DNA from: Akkermansia sp. | Lineage (GTDB): Bacteria; Verrucomicrobiota; Verrucomicrobiia; Verrucomicrobiales; Akkermansiaceae | Direction: 5' to 3' | Length of the DNA: 41,396 bases | NCBI GenBank assembly: GCA_017555205.1 | Contig: JAFZGW010000034.1 | Span: 1 to 41,396 of the forward strand | Part shown: positions 8,410 through 15,267 of the stretch, one piece after another | Layout: every line of letters starts with the position of its first letter | Position numbering within the stretch: the stretch's first letter is position 1 | The notes under the pieces: generated by a model | Seen by the model: only the letters and a program-made list of their open reading frames with translations | Told to the model about the DNA's origin: nothing | Database searches by the model: none | Program-made: the position numbers and the translations under genes

Positions 8410-8850
8410 ATGGCTAGAAGTTCTCGCCGTGGTCGTGGTAAAAAAGTAAACAGCATGCCGATAGTTGTCGGGGTGCTGGGGGTGTTGGTTGTTGTTTTGG
8501 CCGGTATGTTGTTCTTCAAACCGAAGGCGCGTAGTGCTGAGCCTGAACCTTTCAATATTTCCCGCTACAGAGAGGATGGTTCACGCTTTGCTTCCACCGG
8601 CAACCGCTATGTGATTGAAGGAACGGTTGAAAGTATAGAGACACTCGGTGACAACCGCATGGTTGAGGTTTCCGTTCGCGGCAATAGGCGCGAGCGTCTT
8701 CCCCTGTTGGTGCAGGGAACACCGCCTTCTCGCGTGAATATCACACGCGGTGACAAATTCATATTCGATGTATCGTGCCGCACCGGTCGGGACTCCGCCG
8801 GCCATGAGGTGAAGGGCATATTGATAGTGAACGATGTAAAGACAAAGTGA
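8410..8850 (+). CDS. Small membrane-anchored protein of unknown function
   Basis: 146 residues: a basic N terminus (ARSSRRGRGKK), a single membrane segment at about residues 17-37 (PIVVGVLGVLVVVLAGMLFF), then a soluble domain of about 100 residues rich in beta-strand patterns (YVIEGTVESI, MVEVSVRG, KFIFDVSC). The compact strand arrangement could be an OB-like barrel, but I do not recognise a family. Topology suggests the soluble part is outside the cytoplasm. It lies 35 nt after the ABC transporter and overlaps the next gene by one base (TGATG), so it is probably translationally coupled with it. Confidence 0.75.
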   Translation: MARSSRRGRGKKVNSMPIVVGVLGVLVVVLAGMLFFKPKARSAEPEPFNISRYREDGSRFASTGNRYVIEGTVESIETLGDNRMVEVSVRGNRRERLPLLVQGTPPSRVNITRGDKFIFDVSCRTGRDSAGHEVKGILIVNDVKTK

Positions 8851-10748
8851 TGAAAACGCTGCGATACCTTACCCTTTTACCCTTCGTGCTGGTGACAGCC
8901 GGTGGGCAGATGCCCGATAGTTTCGATGCATCGGGGCGTAGTACCCAAGCCCAGAGCGGGGTGCAGAACGATAACCCCCTGCGCACAGGCGAGAATCCGC
9001 CGCCGCAGATGTTCGGCATGGAACTACCGGTGCTTGACCCGTCGAATGACACAATGTCCTACGGGGGAGCTAAGTTCGATGTTGGCAACAATGCCGTGGT
9101 GCGTGAGCGTTTCGAGAAGTTCCTCAGCCAGGCACCGGACGATTCCGAACAATCGAAATTGTACCGCAAAAAGTTGCAGCAAATCCTCGACTATACCGAG
9201 CGCTATAGCAGCAATGCCTCCAAGATAGGTAGTAAGACCTTGGTCAAAATCGGTACGGGGCTTTACGATATTTCCTCATATCCGGGCGATGGTGAACAAG
9301 CCGGTGCACTCGCCAGTGCCATTGTTAGCGCTCTGGATGTGCAGCGCAATAACCGCCGCCGAGACAAGGTCAATGCTGAACTCGATTCGGAAATTGATAA
9401 GCTCATCATCAAAACGAACTCTCTTAATAACCGCAATACACAAAAAAATCGAGGCGGCGGTGGTTCCGGTGATATTAAAAATCCTAATCAGGGTAGCACC
9501 GGTACCTCAAATACCTTCTTGATTGCTGCGAATTCTACAAAGATTGCGGAGAAAAAGGCTGTACAGGCTGCAAATACAGCCTCTAACCAGGCCTCTCTAC
9601 CTGTGGCAAAGTTGAACTATCAGGGGTTGGTTGTGTGGCTTATGTTGCAGCGTCGCTACGACCATGCCGTAATCGGTGCGCGTGTGTACCGCCACGTTTT
9701 CCGCGATGGCGATACGAGCATGAATCTTGAGAAGGATTCCGACGCCTACAAATTGTTCACCGGTATTTCCGGCATGCCCCCCACTATCAATACGGTCGAT
9801 ACCATGGCAAGTAATGCTCGCCGTGAGGTAGACCAGAGTATAGATGCCGTATATGGTGCCCTTGCACAAAATAAGCTGGGCGAGGCAACAAACCGACTTA
9901 TTACGGCGGTCGCTCTTGGTGAGTATATGCAGAGTGTTGCGATCTTCCCGACAGAGCACAGAAAACGTATAGATGCTTACTGGCAGCTGCGCAAGCGTGC
10001 TCTTGTCACCCTGAATGCACGCGATTACGATGGGGTGGAAGCCATTGCTGCAGAAATGAAGAAGTTGGATGTCGATTTCAATGACTCTCAGCTCATAGCT
10101 TACACCAGCGGTAAGAAGCGCCAGAGTAACTTTGCCCTGCGATCCGCCCGCAAGGCTTTTGAAGCCGGTAAAGATGAAGAATTCCGCCGCTTGGCTACGG
10201 AGGCCGCTATCATTTGGCCCCTGAATCCCAATCTCGATAAGGGTGAGGAGCAAATCGCCCTTGTGGATTCGTACGCTCCTATTATGGATGAGTTCCGCCG
10301 CTTGTTGGAACGCAGGCAACTGCGCACCATTTACAATGAGCGCGAGCGTTTTCAGGTTGTCGTGACGGATTCCGAGCTGAAGAAAAAGTACAGCGAGGTT
10401 GTTGAGTTTGTAGGGGCTACGGATATTATGCTCGCTTCACTTCGTACCGGGGCGGAAACGGATCGAACCATTGGTCCGTGCTTAGCCTACGAGCAAATGG
10501 TACTGCTGCAGAAGAAGGATGAGCGCTACACTGCCGACAAGATGTTTACCGATGCACTTGGGCAATATGCGGCTCAAGCTCACGATTTCGTGCAGGCACT
10601 CAGCAATGGCGAGAACTCTGAGAAACGCGCCGAGTATGGTTCCGCGTTGTCGAGCTATTATCGCGCTCGATGCTTCTTCCCGAAATCAACCCTTGCTCAG
10701 GAAGGTATTGAGCGTGTGACCAAGATAATCGTTGCCGCAAAATATTAA
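8850..10748 (+). CDS. Large secreted protein of unknown function
   Basis: About 632 residues with an N-terminal export signal (MKTLRYLTLLPFVLVTAGG) and no later membrane segment. The ATG at 8850 is preferred over GTG 8847 because it overlaps the preceding stop as TGATG. After a low-complexity stretch (about 20-60) the protein is mostly helical; residues about 190-225 form an Asn/Gly-rich linker (KNRGGGGSGD, NPNQGSTGTSN). The second half has repeated helical hairpins that look TPR-like by eye (for example FEAGKDEEFRRLATEAAIIWP). It is inside the ABC transporter operon and may be a periplasmic or outer-membrane partner. I do not recognise a named family. Confidence 0.75.
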   Translation: MKTLRYLTLLPFVLVTAGGQMPDSFDASGRSTQAQSGVQNDNPLRTGENPPPQMFGMELPVLDPSNDTMSYGGAKFDVGNNAVVRERFEKFLSQAPDDSEQSKLYRKKLQQILDYTERYSSNASKIGSKTLVKIGTGLYDISSYPGDGEQAGALASAIVSALDVQRNNRRRDKVNAELDSEIDKLIIKTNSLNNRNTQKNRGGGGSGDIKNPNQGSTGTSNTFLIAANSTKIAEKKAVQAANTASNQASLPVAKLNYQGLVVWLMLQRRYDHAVIGARVYRHVFRDGDTSMNLEKDSDAYKLFTGISGMPPTINTVDTMASNARREVDQSIDAVYGALAQNKLGEATNRLITAVALGEYMQSVAIFPTEHRKRIDAYWQLRKRALVTLNARDYDGVEAIAAEMKKLDVDFNDSQLIAYTSGKKRQSNFALRSARKAFEAGKDEEFRRLATEAAIIWPLNPNLDKGEEQIALVDSYAPIMDEFRRLLERRQLRTIYNERERFQVVVTDSELKKKYSEVVEFVGATDIMLASLRTGAETDRTIGPCLAYEQMVLLQKKDERYTADKMFTDALGQYAAQAHDFVQALSNGENSEKRAEYGSALSSYYRARCFFPKSTLAQEGIERVTKIIVAAKY

Positions 10749-10755
10749 CCCCGCC

Positions 10756-11631
10756 ATGGCAGCTCAGGTTGTCACTCGATTTGCCCCCACGCCCAGCGGT
10801 CCGCTGCACGTGGGGCATTTGTTGGCTGCGTTGCAGGCTCGCCGCTTGGCGGATGAGCATGGCGGTCGCTGCCTGTTGCGCATAGAGGATATTGATGTAA
10901 CCCGCTCGCGCAGCCGTGAATGGGTGGAGCTTATGTACGAGGACCTTGCTTGGCTGGATTTACATTTTGATGGCGAGGTGATGGTGCAGAGTAAGCGCTT
11001 CGATATATATGCCTCGGCGCTTGCTCAACTGCGCGAGGCTGGGTTACTGTACCCTTGTTTTTGTACTCGTAGCGAGATAAAGGCTCAAATCGCTGAGATG
11101 GGGCGTGCTCCGCACAGTTCGCTGGGCTACCTGTACCCGGGCACCTGTCGCAACTTGCCGCAGGAGCTAGTGGCTGAGCGCTTGACTCGGGGGGACTCCC
11201 ACGCATGGCGTATTGATATGCAGCGTGTGCAAGAGCTCATCGGTTGCCCGGAATGGATTGATTTACACCGGGGAACCCAGCGCTGTGTGCCAACGGAGTA
11301 CGGCGACGTGGTTTTGGCTCGCAAGGAAATGCCGGCCAGCTATCACCTTGCTGTGGTGGTAGATGATGCCGCTCAGGGGGTGACCCATGTCACCCGTGGG
11401 GAAGATTTGTTCGAGGCTACACACATACACCGAGCGTTGCAAGCTGTGCTGCATTTGCCGGTTCCGTTGTATGCCCATCACGGCCTGCTGTGCGACAATG
11501 CAGGCAAACGATTAGCTAAGAGGGACGGCGCACGCTCTCTGGCCTCTCTCCGTGCTGCCGGTTTTACCCCACAAGCTGTGCGTGATACCCTGCAGGCCGC
11601 TTTAGCCAACCGCGGTATATGGCAGATTTGA
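10756..11631 (+). CDS. gluQ: Glutamyl-Q tRNA(Asp) synthetase
   Basis: About 291 residues: a truncated GluRS-like enzyme with the catalytic domain but no anticodon-binding domain, which attaches glutamate to queuosine at position 34 of tRNA-Asp. RFAPTPSGPLHVGHL carries the HIGH-type motif, LRIEDID follows, and KRLAKRDGA is the KMSKS equivalent. A zinc site is suggested by CFC near residues 92-96 and the later Tyr and Cys of YLYPGTC. The ATG at 10756 is the natural start; a TTG at 10732 would overlap the previous gene. Last gene of the plus-strand group, 7 nt after the secreted protein, and followed by a strong terminator. Confidence 0.92.
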   Translation: MAAQVVTRFAPTPSGPLHVGHLLAALQARRLADEHGGRCLLRIEDIDVTRSRSREWVELMYEDLAWLDLHFDGEVMVQSKRFDIYASALAQLREAGLLYPCFCTRSEIKAQIAEMGRAPHSSLGYLYPGTCRNLPQELVAERLTRGDSHAWRIDMQRVQELIGCPEWIDLHRGTQRCVPTEYGDVVLARKEMPASYHLAVVVDDAAQGVTHVTRGEDLFEATHIHRALQAVLHLPVPLYAHHGLLCDNAGKRLAKRDGARSLASLRAAGFTPQAVRDTLQAALANRGIWQI

Positions 11632-11686
11632 CACCCCCATTGTGTATAGGTTGAGCAGGGGATTAGTGTTGATTTCCCCGCAAGCA

Positions 11687-11719
11687 AAAACCGTTGCCTC
11701 ATTGCGAGGCAACGGTTTT
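11687..11719. terminator. Bidirectional terminator between gluQ and a PEP-CTERM gene
   Basis: A perfect 14-bp stem (AAAACCGTTGCCTC and its complement) with a 5-nt loop and T-runs on both sides. It serves the plus-strand operon ending with gluQ and the convergent minus-strand gene at 11747. Confidence 0.9.
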
Positions 11720-11721
11720 GT

Positions 11722-11746
11722 TTTCAAATCAATGAAAAAGACAATT
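11722..11746. repeat. 25-bp repeat shared with 13422-13446
   Basis: These 25 bases, between the terminator and the stop codon of the PEP-CTERM gene, recur exactly at 13422-13446 next to a similar terminator hairpin (GCCGTTGCC... core). The second copy has no PEP-CTERM gene behind it. Confidence 0.8.
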
Positions 11747-12454
11747 TTACTTGCGGCGACGGCGAGCAGCAAGGCCGGCCAGTGCCAACAGGCTCAGAGT
11801 GGCTGTTGTCGGCTCGGGAATCTGCAGAGCGCTCTCGTTTGCTGCAATCAGAGACTCGCGAGTCCAATCCGTACCGGTGGTGATAGTGGGAGTTGCCAGT
11901 ACGTCTGAATCGTATGTCACGTAGGCAATGCCATCGTTGGAGTATTTGTAGGCCGTGTTTTGACCGTAGATGCTTACAATGCTGCCGTCATCGTACAGTA
12001 CAGAGAAAACAACTGCAGTACCGGCGAAGGTCATTGGGGCGTGATCACCGGCATAACCGAGGGTGATAGCACCCTTTACTGCGCCCTCCAGAGTAAAGCT
12101 GTTAGAGAGCTTGTGACCGGTCGGCCAAGAAGAGTCGGAGAAAGAAGCGTTTGCGTAGCCGCTAACAGTCTGACCGGCTTCTTTGGTGTAAATGTGAAGC
12201 TCATTGGAACCCTCCCAGTAGTTAGCGGAGATGGACCAAGGGTATTTGGTAGCGCCATTGTTGCGTTCCACTGTAAGACCCAAGAGCGCGGAGCTGAGGC
12301 TCTGATCTGTAATGATGGCGGTCAGACTTTCCAGAGTGAGCTCAGAGGTCGCGATGATGGGATCTGTGTTAGCAGAACCCACTGCACAAGTTGCCGTTGT
12401 GCCTGCCGTTGCCAAGCCCGACAAAGCGAGAAGAGTGATGATGGTCTTCTTCAT
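11747..12454 (-). CDS. PEP-CTERM sorting-domain protein
   Basis: 235 residues. It has an N-terminal signal peptide (MKKTIITLLALSGLATAGTTA), a Ser/Thr/Asn-rich middle with beta-type patterns and no recognised enzyme motif, then the C-terminal tail IPEPTTATLS, a hydrophobic helix and RRRRK. PEP-CTERM tails are processed by exosortase and leave the protein in the outer envelope or exopolysaccharide. The promoter gives a leader of about 105 nt with a GC-rich palindrome. It is convergent with gluQ. The tail is close to those of the five other PEP-CTERM genes here; the middle is not recognised. Confidence 0.85.
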   Translation of the reverse strand: MKKTIITLLALSGLATAGTTATCAVGSANTDPIIATSELTLESLTAIITDQSLSSALLGLTVERNNGATKYPWSISANYWEGSNELHIYTKEAGQTVSGYANASFSDSSWPTGHKLSNSFTLEGAVKGAITLGYAGDHAPMTFAGTAVVFSVLYDDGSIVSIYGQNTAYKYSNDGIAYVTYDSDVLATPTITTGTDWTRESLIAANESALQIPEPTTATLSLLALAGLAARRRRK

Positions 12455-12566
12455 ATCTGTTAATTCTATTTGATTATGTTAAGTTTGAAAGCAGTTTGTT
12501 CAGACTTTTTCAGTCCCTCGCGCGAGGGGAATCTGATAATATCCGCTGCGAAACCGCATACACTAG

Positions 12567-12594
12567 ACTATAGTAGTATTTTTGCAGGAGTCAA
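12567..12594 (-). promoter_or_regulatory. Promoter of the PEP-CTERM gene at 11747
   Basis: Minus strand: TTGACT, 16 bp, TATAGT. The predicted leader (about 12560 to 12455) contains the palindrome CCCTCGCGCGAGGG at about 12516-12529. Confidence 0.65.
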
Positions 12595-12646
12595 GCATAA
12601 AGAGCCGAAAATGAAAGATTTTGACATTATTTCGTAGAGGTCGCAT

Positions 12647-12728
12647 TGCCTCAAAAATCCAGTCACCGAACTGACACTTCCCACGAGTTCGGCTGACACG
12701 TGAAAAGCTGGATGCCTCATAAATCAGG
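12647..12728. repeat. Short repeats in front of the transposase remnant
   Basis: TGCCTCA-AAATC at 12647-12659 and TGCCTCA-AAATC at 12713-12725 (one base differs between the halves) form an imperfect direct repeat. Between them CCGAACT (12667-12673) and AGTTCGG (12686-12692) form a hairpin. This may be the left end of the insertion element whose transposase starts at 12744. Confidence 0.4.
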
Positions 12729-12743
12729 CACTAATATATACAC

Positions 12744-13373
12744 ATGTCACTCAGAATGAGTAAACAAGAAATAATAGAGTTACTGAATTCTAACGCAGTA
12801 AAGTATCGAAAGACACGCTTCCGTAAAGCTAAGGGCGAACTTCTGAAGCAACTAATGGAACTAACTGGTTACAAGTCGTCTAAAAGCATTATTAGGTACT
12901 ATTCGCGCGCTCGAAAACACAAGCGTGTGGAGAAGAGAGGGCGTCTGCCCAAATTGCAACCCTGCGACATCGAGTTTATAAAGTCAATTTGGTTGAAATC
13001 CGACCAGCCTTGCGGTAAGCGGCTCCATCCCATGCTGCCAACGTGGCTGCAGGCCTACTCAAAACGATACAAAATAGACGAGGAGTCTCAAGGACGCATA
13101 CTGAGTGTATCACCAGCCACTCTGGACCGAGTGTTGAGTGGTTCCAAAGTGGATGATATACATAAAGCCAACAAACAAACCATCAGCGCATTAAAGCATT
13201 CTATACCAATTATAGACACAACTCGCAAGATTGATGTCCCCGGGCATCTATATGCAGATACAGTAGCTCATTGCGGGGATAGTATCCGCGGCAATTTTGT
13301 TTGGACATTAACGGTTACGGATGATTTGACCCCATTGTGCCTTTGTAGTGCAGGGGGGGTGACTTGTAGTTGA
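12744..13373 (+). pseudogene. Truncated DDE-type transposase
   Basis: About 209 codons are open. The N terminus is a helix-turn-helix-like region (SKQEIIELL, GYKSSKSIIRYYSRA), followed by SPATLDRVLSG and then the beginning of an rve/DDE catalytic core (GHLYADTVAHCGDS, VWTLTVTD). In related integrase-core transposases this continues for 200 or more residues with the second Asp and the Glu; here similarity stops soon after TVTD and the frame runs into 10-15 unrelated residues and a stop. The element is therefore cut at its 3' end, near 13330, next to the orphan promoter-terminator unit. No right-hand inverted repeat is visible. It is most likely inactive. The family call rests on motif recognition only. 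Confidence 0.7.
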
Positions 13374-13390
13374 ATTTCGCCAAAGAAAAA

Positions 13391-13416
13391 GCCGTTGCCC
13401 CTTTCGGGGCAACGGC
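13391..13416 (-). terminator. Intrinsic terminator of the orphan unit
   Basis: GCCGTTGCCCC and its perfect complement, with GAAA as the loop on the minus strand, followed by TTTTTCTTT. Confidence 0.9.
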
Positions 13417-13421
13417 CTCGC

Positions 13422-13446
13422 TTTCAAATCAATGAAAAAGACAATT
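13422..13446. repeat. Second copy of the 25-bp repeat
   Basis: Identical to 11722-11746, which lies at the 3' end of the PEP-CTERM gene; here it sits inside the orphan unit. Confidence 0.8.
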
Positions 13447-13506
13447 CTCGCTCCCAACCCTCTCGCAAGGGGGTCTGGCAATAGCCATTGAGAACTAAGT
13501 GGTCTT

Positions 13507-13534
13507 ATTCTAGCGCATGATAAGCCGATGTCAA
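13507..13534 (-). promoter_or_regulatory. Consensus promoter of the orphan unit
   Basis: Minus strand: TTGACA (perfect), 16 bp, TAGAAT. It is among the best-matching promoters in the window, although no gene follows it. Confidence 0.7.
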
Positions 13535-13607
13535 GAAAAAACTGTATAACTGTCGCAAATGAGCTCTGCTAGAATATGATTTTTCCGTGTCTTGCCCAAA
13601 AAAAATT

Positions 13608-13686
13608 GAGATGCAGCCGACGTTGCCTTCCAGCGGGGGCCGTCAGTGCTGCTGACAGGGAATCCCGAGGGCGTCGACTGCATCTC
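13608..13686 (-). terminator. Large branched terminator after the TRL-like gene
   Basis: GAGATGCAG (13608-13616) pairs with CTGCATCTC (13678-13686), continued by CGACG/CGTCG after one mismatch. Inside is a separate GTCAG/CTGAC hairpin (13642-13656). On the minus strand the stem is followed by AA and eight T. It begins 17 nt after the stop of the lipoprotein gene. It is unusually large for a terminator and may carry a further RNA function. Confidence 0.75.
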
Positions 13687-13703
13687 AAAACTTGGTCGGC
13701 GTA

Positions 13704-14009
13704 TTAGTTGCCGTGTACTGTTGTGGTGTAAGTGGTGACGATACCGAGAATGCTGTGCACCTTTTCATCTACGGAAGATACGGTAGTAATGCCGCCGTTC
13801 TTCTTAGCTGCATTGATGGAGGCATCACCCGTGGCAACAAGCCCCAAATAAGTAGTGGAGGTTGCCGTACCTACTTTGGTACCAACGGCGGTTGTAGCGG
13901 TCAAAGGAGCCGAGATGTCCGTATAAAGGGCACCGATGCGAGGTGCACCACAGCTGCAAAGAGCGAGTGTTGCTACAGTAAGGGCTGCTGAAACGATAGC
14001 TTTTTTCAT
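13704..14009 (-). CDS. TRL-like family lipoprotein
   Basis: 101 residues. The signal peptide (MKKAIVSAALTVATLA) ends in a lipobox-like LCSC, so C20 is the likely lipidated residue. The mature part follows the TRL-like (tRNA-associated locus protein) pattern: GALYTDISAPLT, KVGTATSTTYLGL, TGDASINAAKKNGGIT, a VDEK stretch and a final TTTVHG. Its function is unknown in any organism. It has its own promoter and an elaborate terminator, so it forms a single-gene unit next to the IdeS-like protease gene. Confidence 0.85.
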   Translation of the reverse strand: MKKAIVSAALTVATLALCSCGAPRIGALYTDISAPLTATTAVGTKVGTATSTTYLGLVATGDASINAAKKNGGITTVSSVDEKVHSILGIVTTYTTTVHGN

Positions 14010-14017
14010 GATAATAG

Positions 14018-14045
14018 ATAATATAGTGTTTATTTGTTATTGTAA
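14018..14045 (-). promoter_or_regulatory. Probable promoter of the TRL-like gene
   Basis: Minus strand: TTACAA, 16 bp, TATTAT. The predicted start is 1-2 nt before the ATG at 14009, again leaderless. Confidence 0.4.
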
Positions 14046-14168
14046 CGGAGGGAAGTTGGTGCATCCACCCGAAAAATCAATCGCTTTCTACCATACTTTT
14101 TGCTGAAAAACAAGCAAAAAACACAGTATTCTAACAGAATTATGCCTTTTGAGAAAGCGGCTTAGGCT

Positions 14169-15119
14169 TTAACGGCGTCGACGTCGAGCAGCAAGGCCGG
14201 CCAGAGCCAGCAGACTGAGCGTAGCTGTTGTAGGCTCGGGGATTATCAGCTGCCACTCCTGAGATAGTGTTGAGTCAATGGCATATACACTGTGTATATA
14301 AGTCCCTTCGCCATAGAGGGCATCGTCAACGAAGTAGATTTTTTCTACGCCGTTATCATCATAGGCAATTTTGACATCTGCGCTGAAAAGATAGGGGGCA
14401 ACGGTTGTGTCGTAATCATCGGAATCCGTCAGCCATAATTTAGCAAGATTACCGTTAACGTATTCAGCCCCCCACAGCGTGATGGCGTGAGCCATCTCGG
14501 TTTCATCTGACACGATGGCGAGAGAAATACCTGCACCGTCATTGAACAGCTCGGTAAATTCTAAGCTAATCACAGAGGCCGACTCCTCGGATTCTTCGAT
14601 ATTCCATACATCCGCCAAGAAATCTTCGAGGTCTGTCTTGGTAAGTCCGTATTGATCAAAATAATAACCAGAGAAGGGTGCAAGTGTCAGGGGCAGATTT
14701 GCACGGCTTTCATCGGCAAAGTAACGATTCCATTCCTCTTTTGTCTCAGGGGCATAAACGCCGGAAATCCACCAGTTGATGGAAGCAAGTGTATCGCCAC
14801 CTTCCTCGTAGTCCAGATTATTGTCAAGAAAGGTTTGCCAGATGTCATCGAGCTCTGTTGGCGTAGTGGAGGGCACCGTGTTAACATTGCCGCCATTCTG
14901 CCACCAAGCAATGAGGTTGGATGCAGATGCCGCGTAGCACATGTAGTCATCGGCATCACCGTCGGAATTATCAATTTTATTGGCATCATGCCAGCCCCCG
15001 GCTTGCGAAACTCCGTTTGCCCACACGGTGCCGGTAAAGTTGCCGGTATTAACCGCACCAGCGGTTGCATGTGCAACCGACAGTCCCAATGATAATGCAA
15101 AAAGATAAGTAAGTTTCAT
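14169..15119 (-). CDS. IdeS/Mac-like cysteine endopeptidase with PEP-CTERM tail
   Basis: 316 residues. A signal peptide (about 1-20) is followed by a domain that matches the streptococcal IdeS/Mac-1 pattern (peptidase family C66). VWANGVSQAGGWHDANK aligns with the IdeS N-terminal part (K48 equals the oxyanion Lys). DDYMCYAASASNLIAWW carries the nucleophile C61, MAHAITLWGAEY carries H211, and LWLTDSDDYD carries D232 and D234. NWWISG at 115-120 lies in the central region. The last residues are the PEP-CTERM tail (IPEPTTATLS to RRRRR). IdeS cuts IgG in the hinge and relatives cut IgM; the substrate here is unknown. It has a consensus promoter and follows the S6-like protease gene on the same strand. 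Confidence 0.85.
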   Translation of the reverse strand: MKLTYLFALSLGLSVAHATAGAVNTGNFTGTVWANGVSQAGGWHDANKIDNSDGDADDYMCYAASASNLIAWWQNGGNVNTVPSTTPTELDDIWQTFLDNNLDYEEGGDTLASINWWISGVYAPETKEEWNRYFADESRANLPLTLAPFSGYYFDQYGLTKTDLEDFLADVWNIEESEESASVISLEFTELFNDGAGISLAIVSDETEMAHAITLWGAEYVNGNLAKLWLTDSDDYDTTVAPYLFSADVKIAYDDNGVEKIYFVDDALYGEGTYIHSVYAIDSTLSQEWQLIIPEPTTATLSLLALAGLAARRRRR

Positions 15120-15142
15120 GTTGATACGAATATATTTTTGTT

Positions 15143-15171
15143 ATTATGGCAAATATTCCCTATTATGTCAA
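15143..15171 (-). promoter_or_regulatory. Promoter of the IdeS-like gene
   Basis: Minus strand: TTGACA, 17 bp, CATAAT. The leader would be about 17 nt. The protease has its own promoter and does not depend on read-through from the S6-like gene. Confidence 0.7.
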
Positions 15172-15207
15172 CCGAGATGAGGCAAGTTGACGCAATACCC
15201 GATAGAA

Positions 15208-15241
15208 AAAGCCGTTTCTCTGAGGAAAGAGAAACGGCTTT
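15208..15241 (-). terminator. Intrinsic terminator of the S6-like protease gene
   Basis: Perfect 13-bp stem AAAGCCGTTTCTC/GAGAAACGGCTTT with an 8-nt loop, followed on the minus strand by TTTTTCTA. Confidence 0.92.
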
Positions 15242-15267
15242 GGGATTGCAGAACTTGCTTTCGCTTA

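Larger units (their letters stand above)
13385..13500 (-). ncRNA. Candidate 115-nt transcript (small RNA or collapsed PEP-CTERM cassette)
   Basis: A consensus promoter (13507-13534) and a perfect terminator (13391-13416) on the minus strand enclose only about 115 nt without a credible gene; the longest ATG frame is 19 codons. The leader hairpin (CCCCTTGCGAGAGGG, about 13455-13470) resembles the leader palindrome of the PEP-CTERM gene at 11747, and the 3' part shares 25 identical bases with that gene's 3' end. It therefore looks like a PEP-CTERM locus that lost its coding part, perhaps with the transposon event nearby. Whether the short RNA is made or used is unknown. Confidence 0.45.

Noticed and set aside
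11731..11908. Plus-strand small frame beginning MKKTIL
   Set aside because: It resembles a PEP-CTERM signal peptide start, but continues antisense to the tail codons of the minus-strand gene at 11747 and follows a bidirectional terminator.
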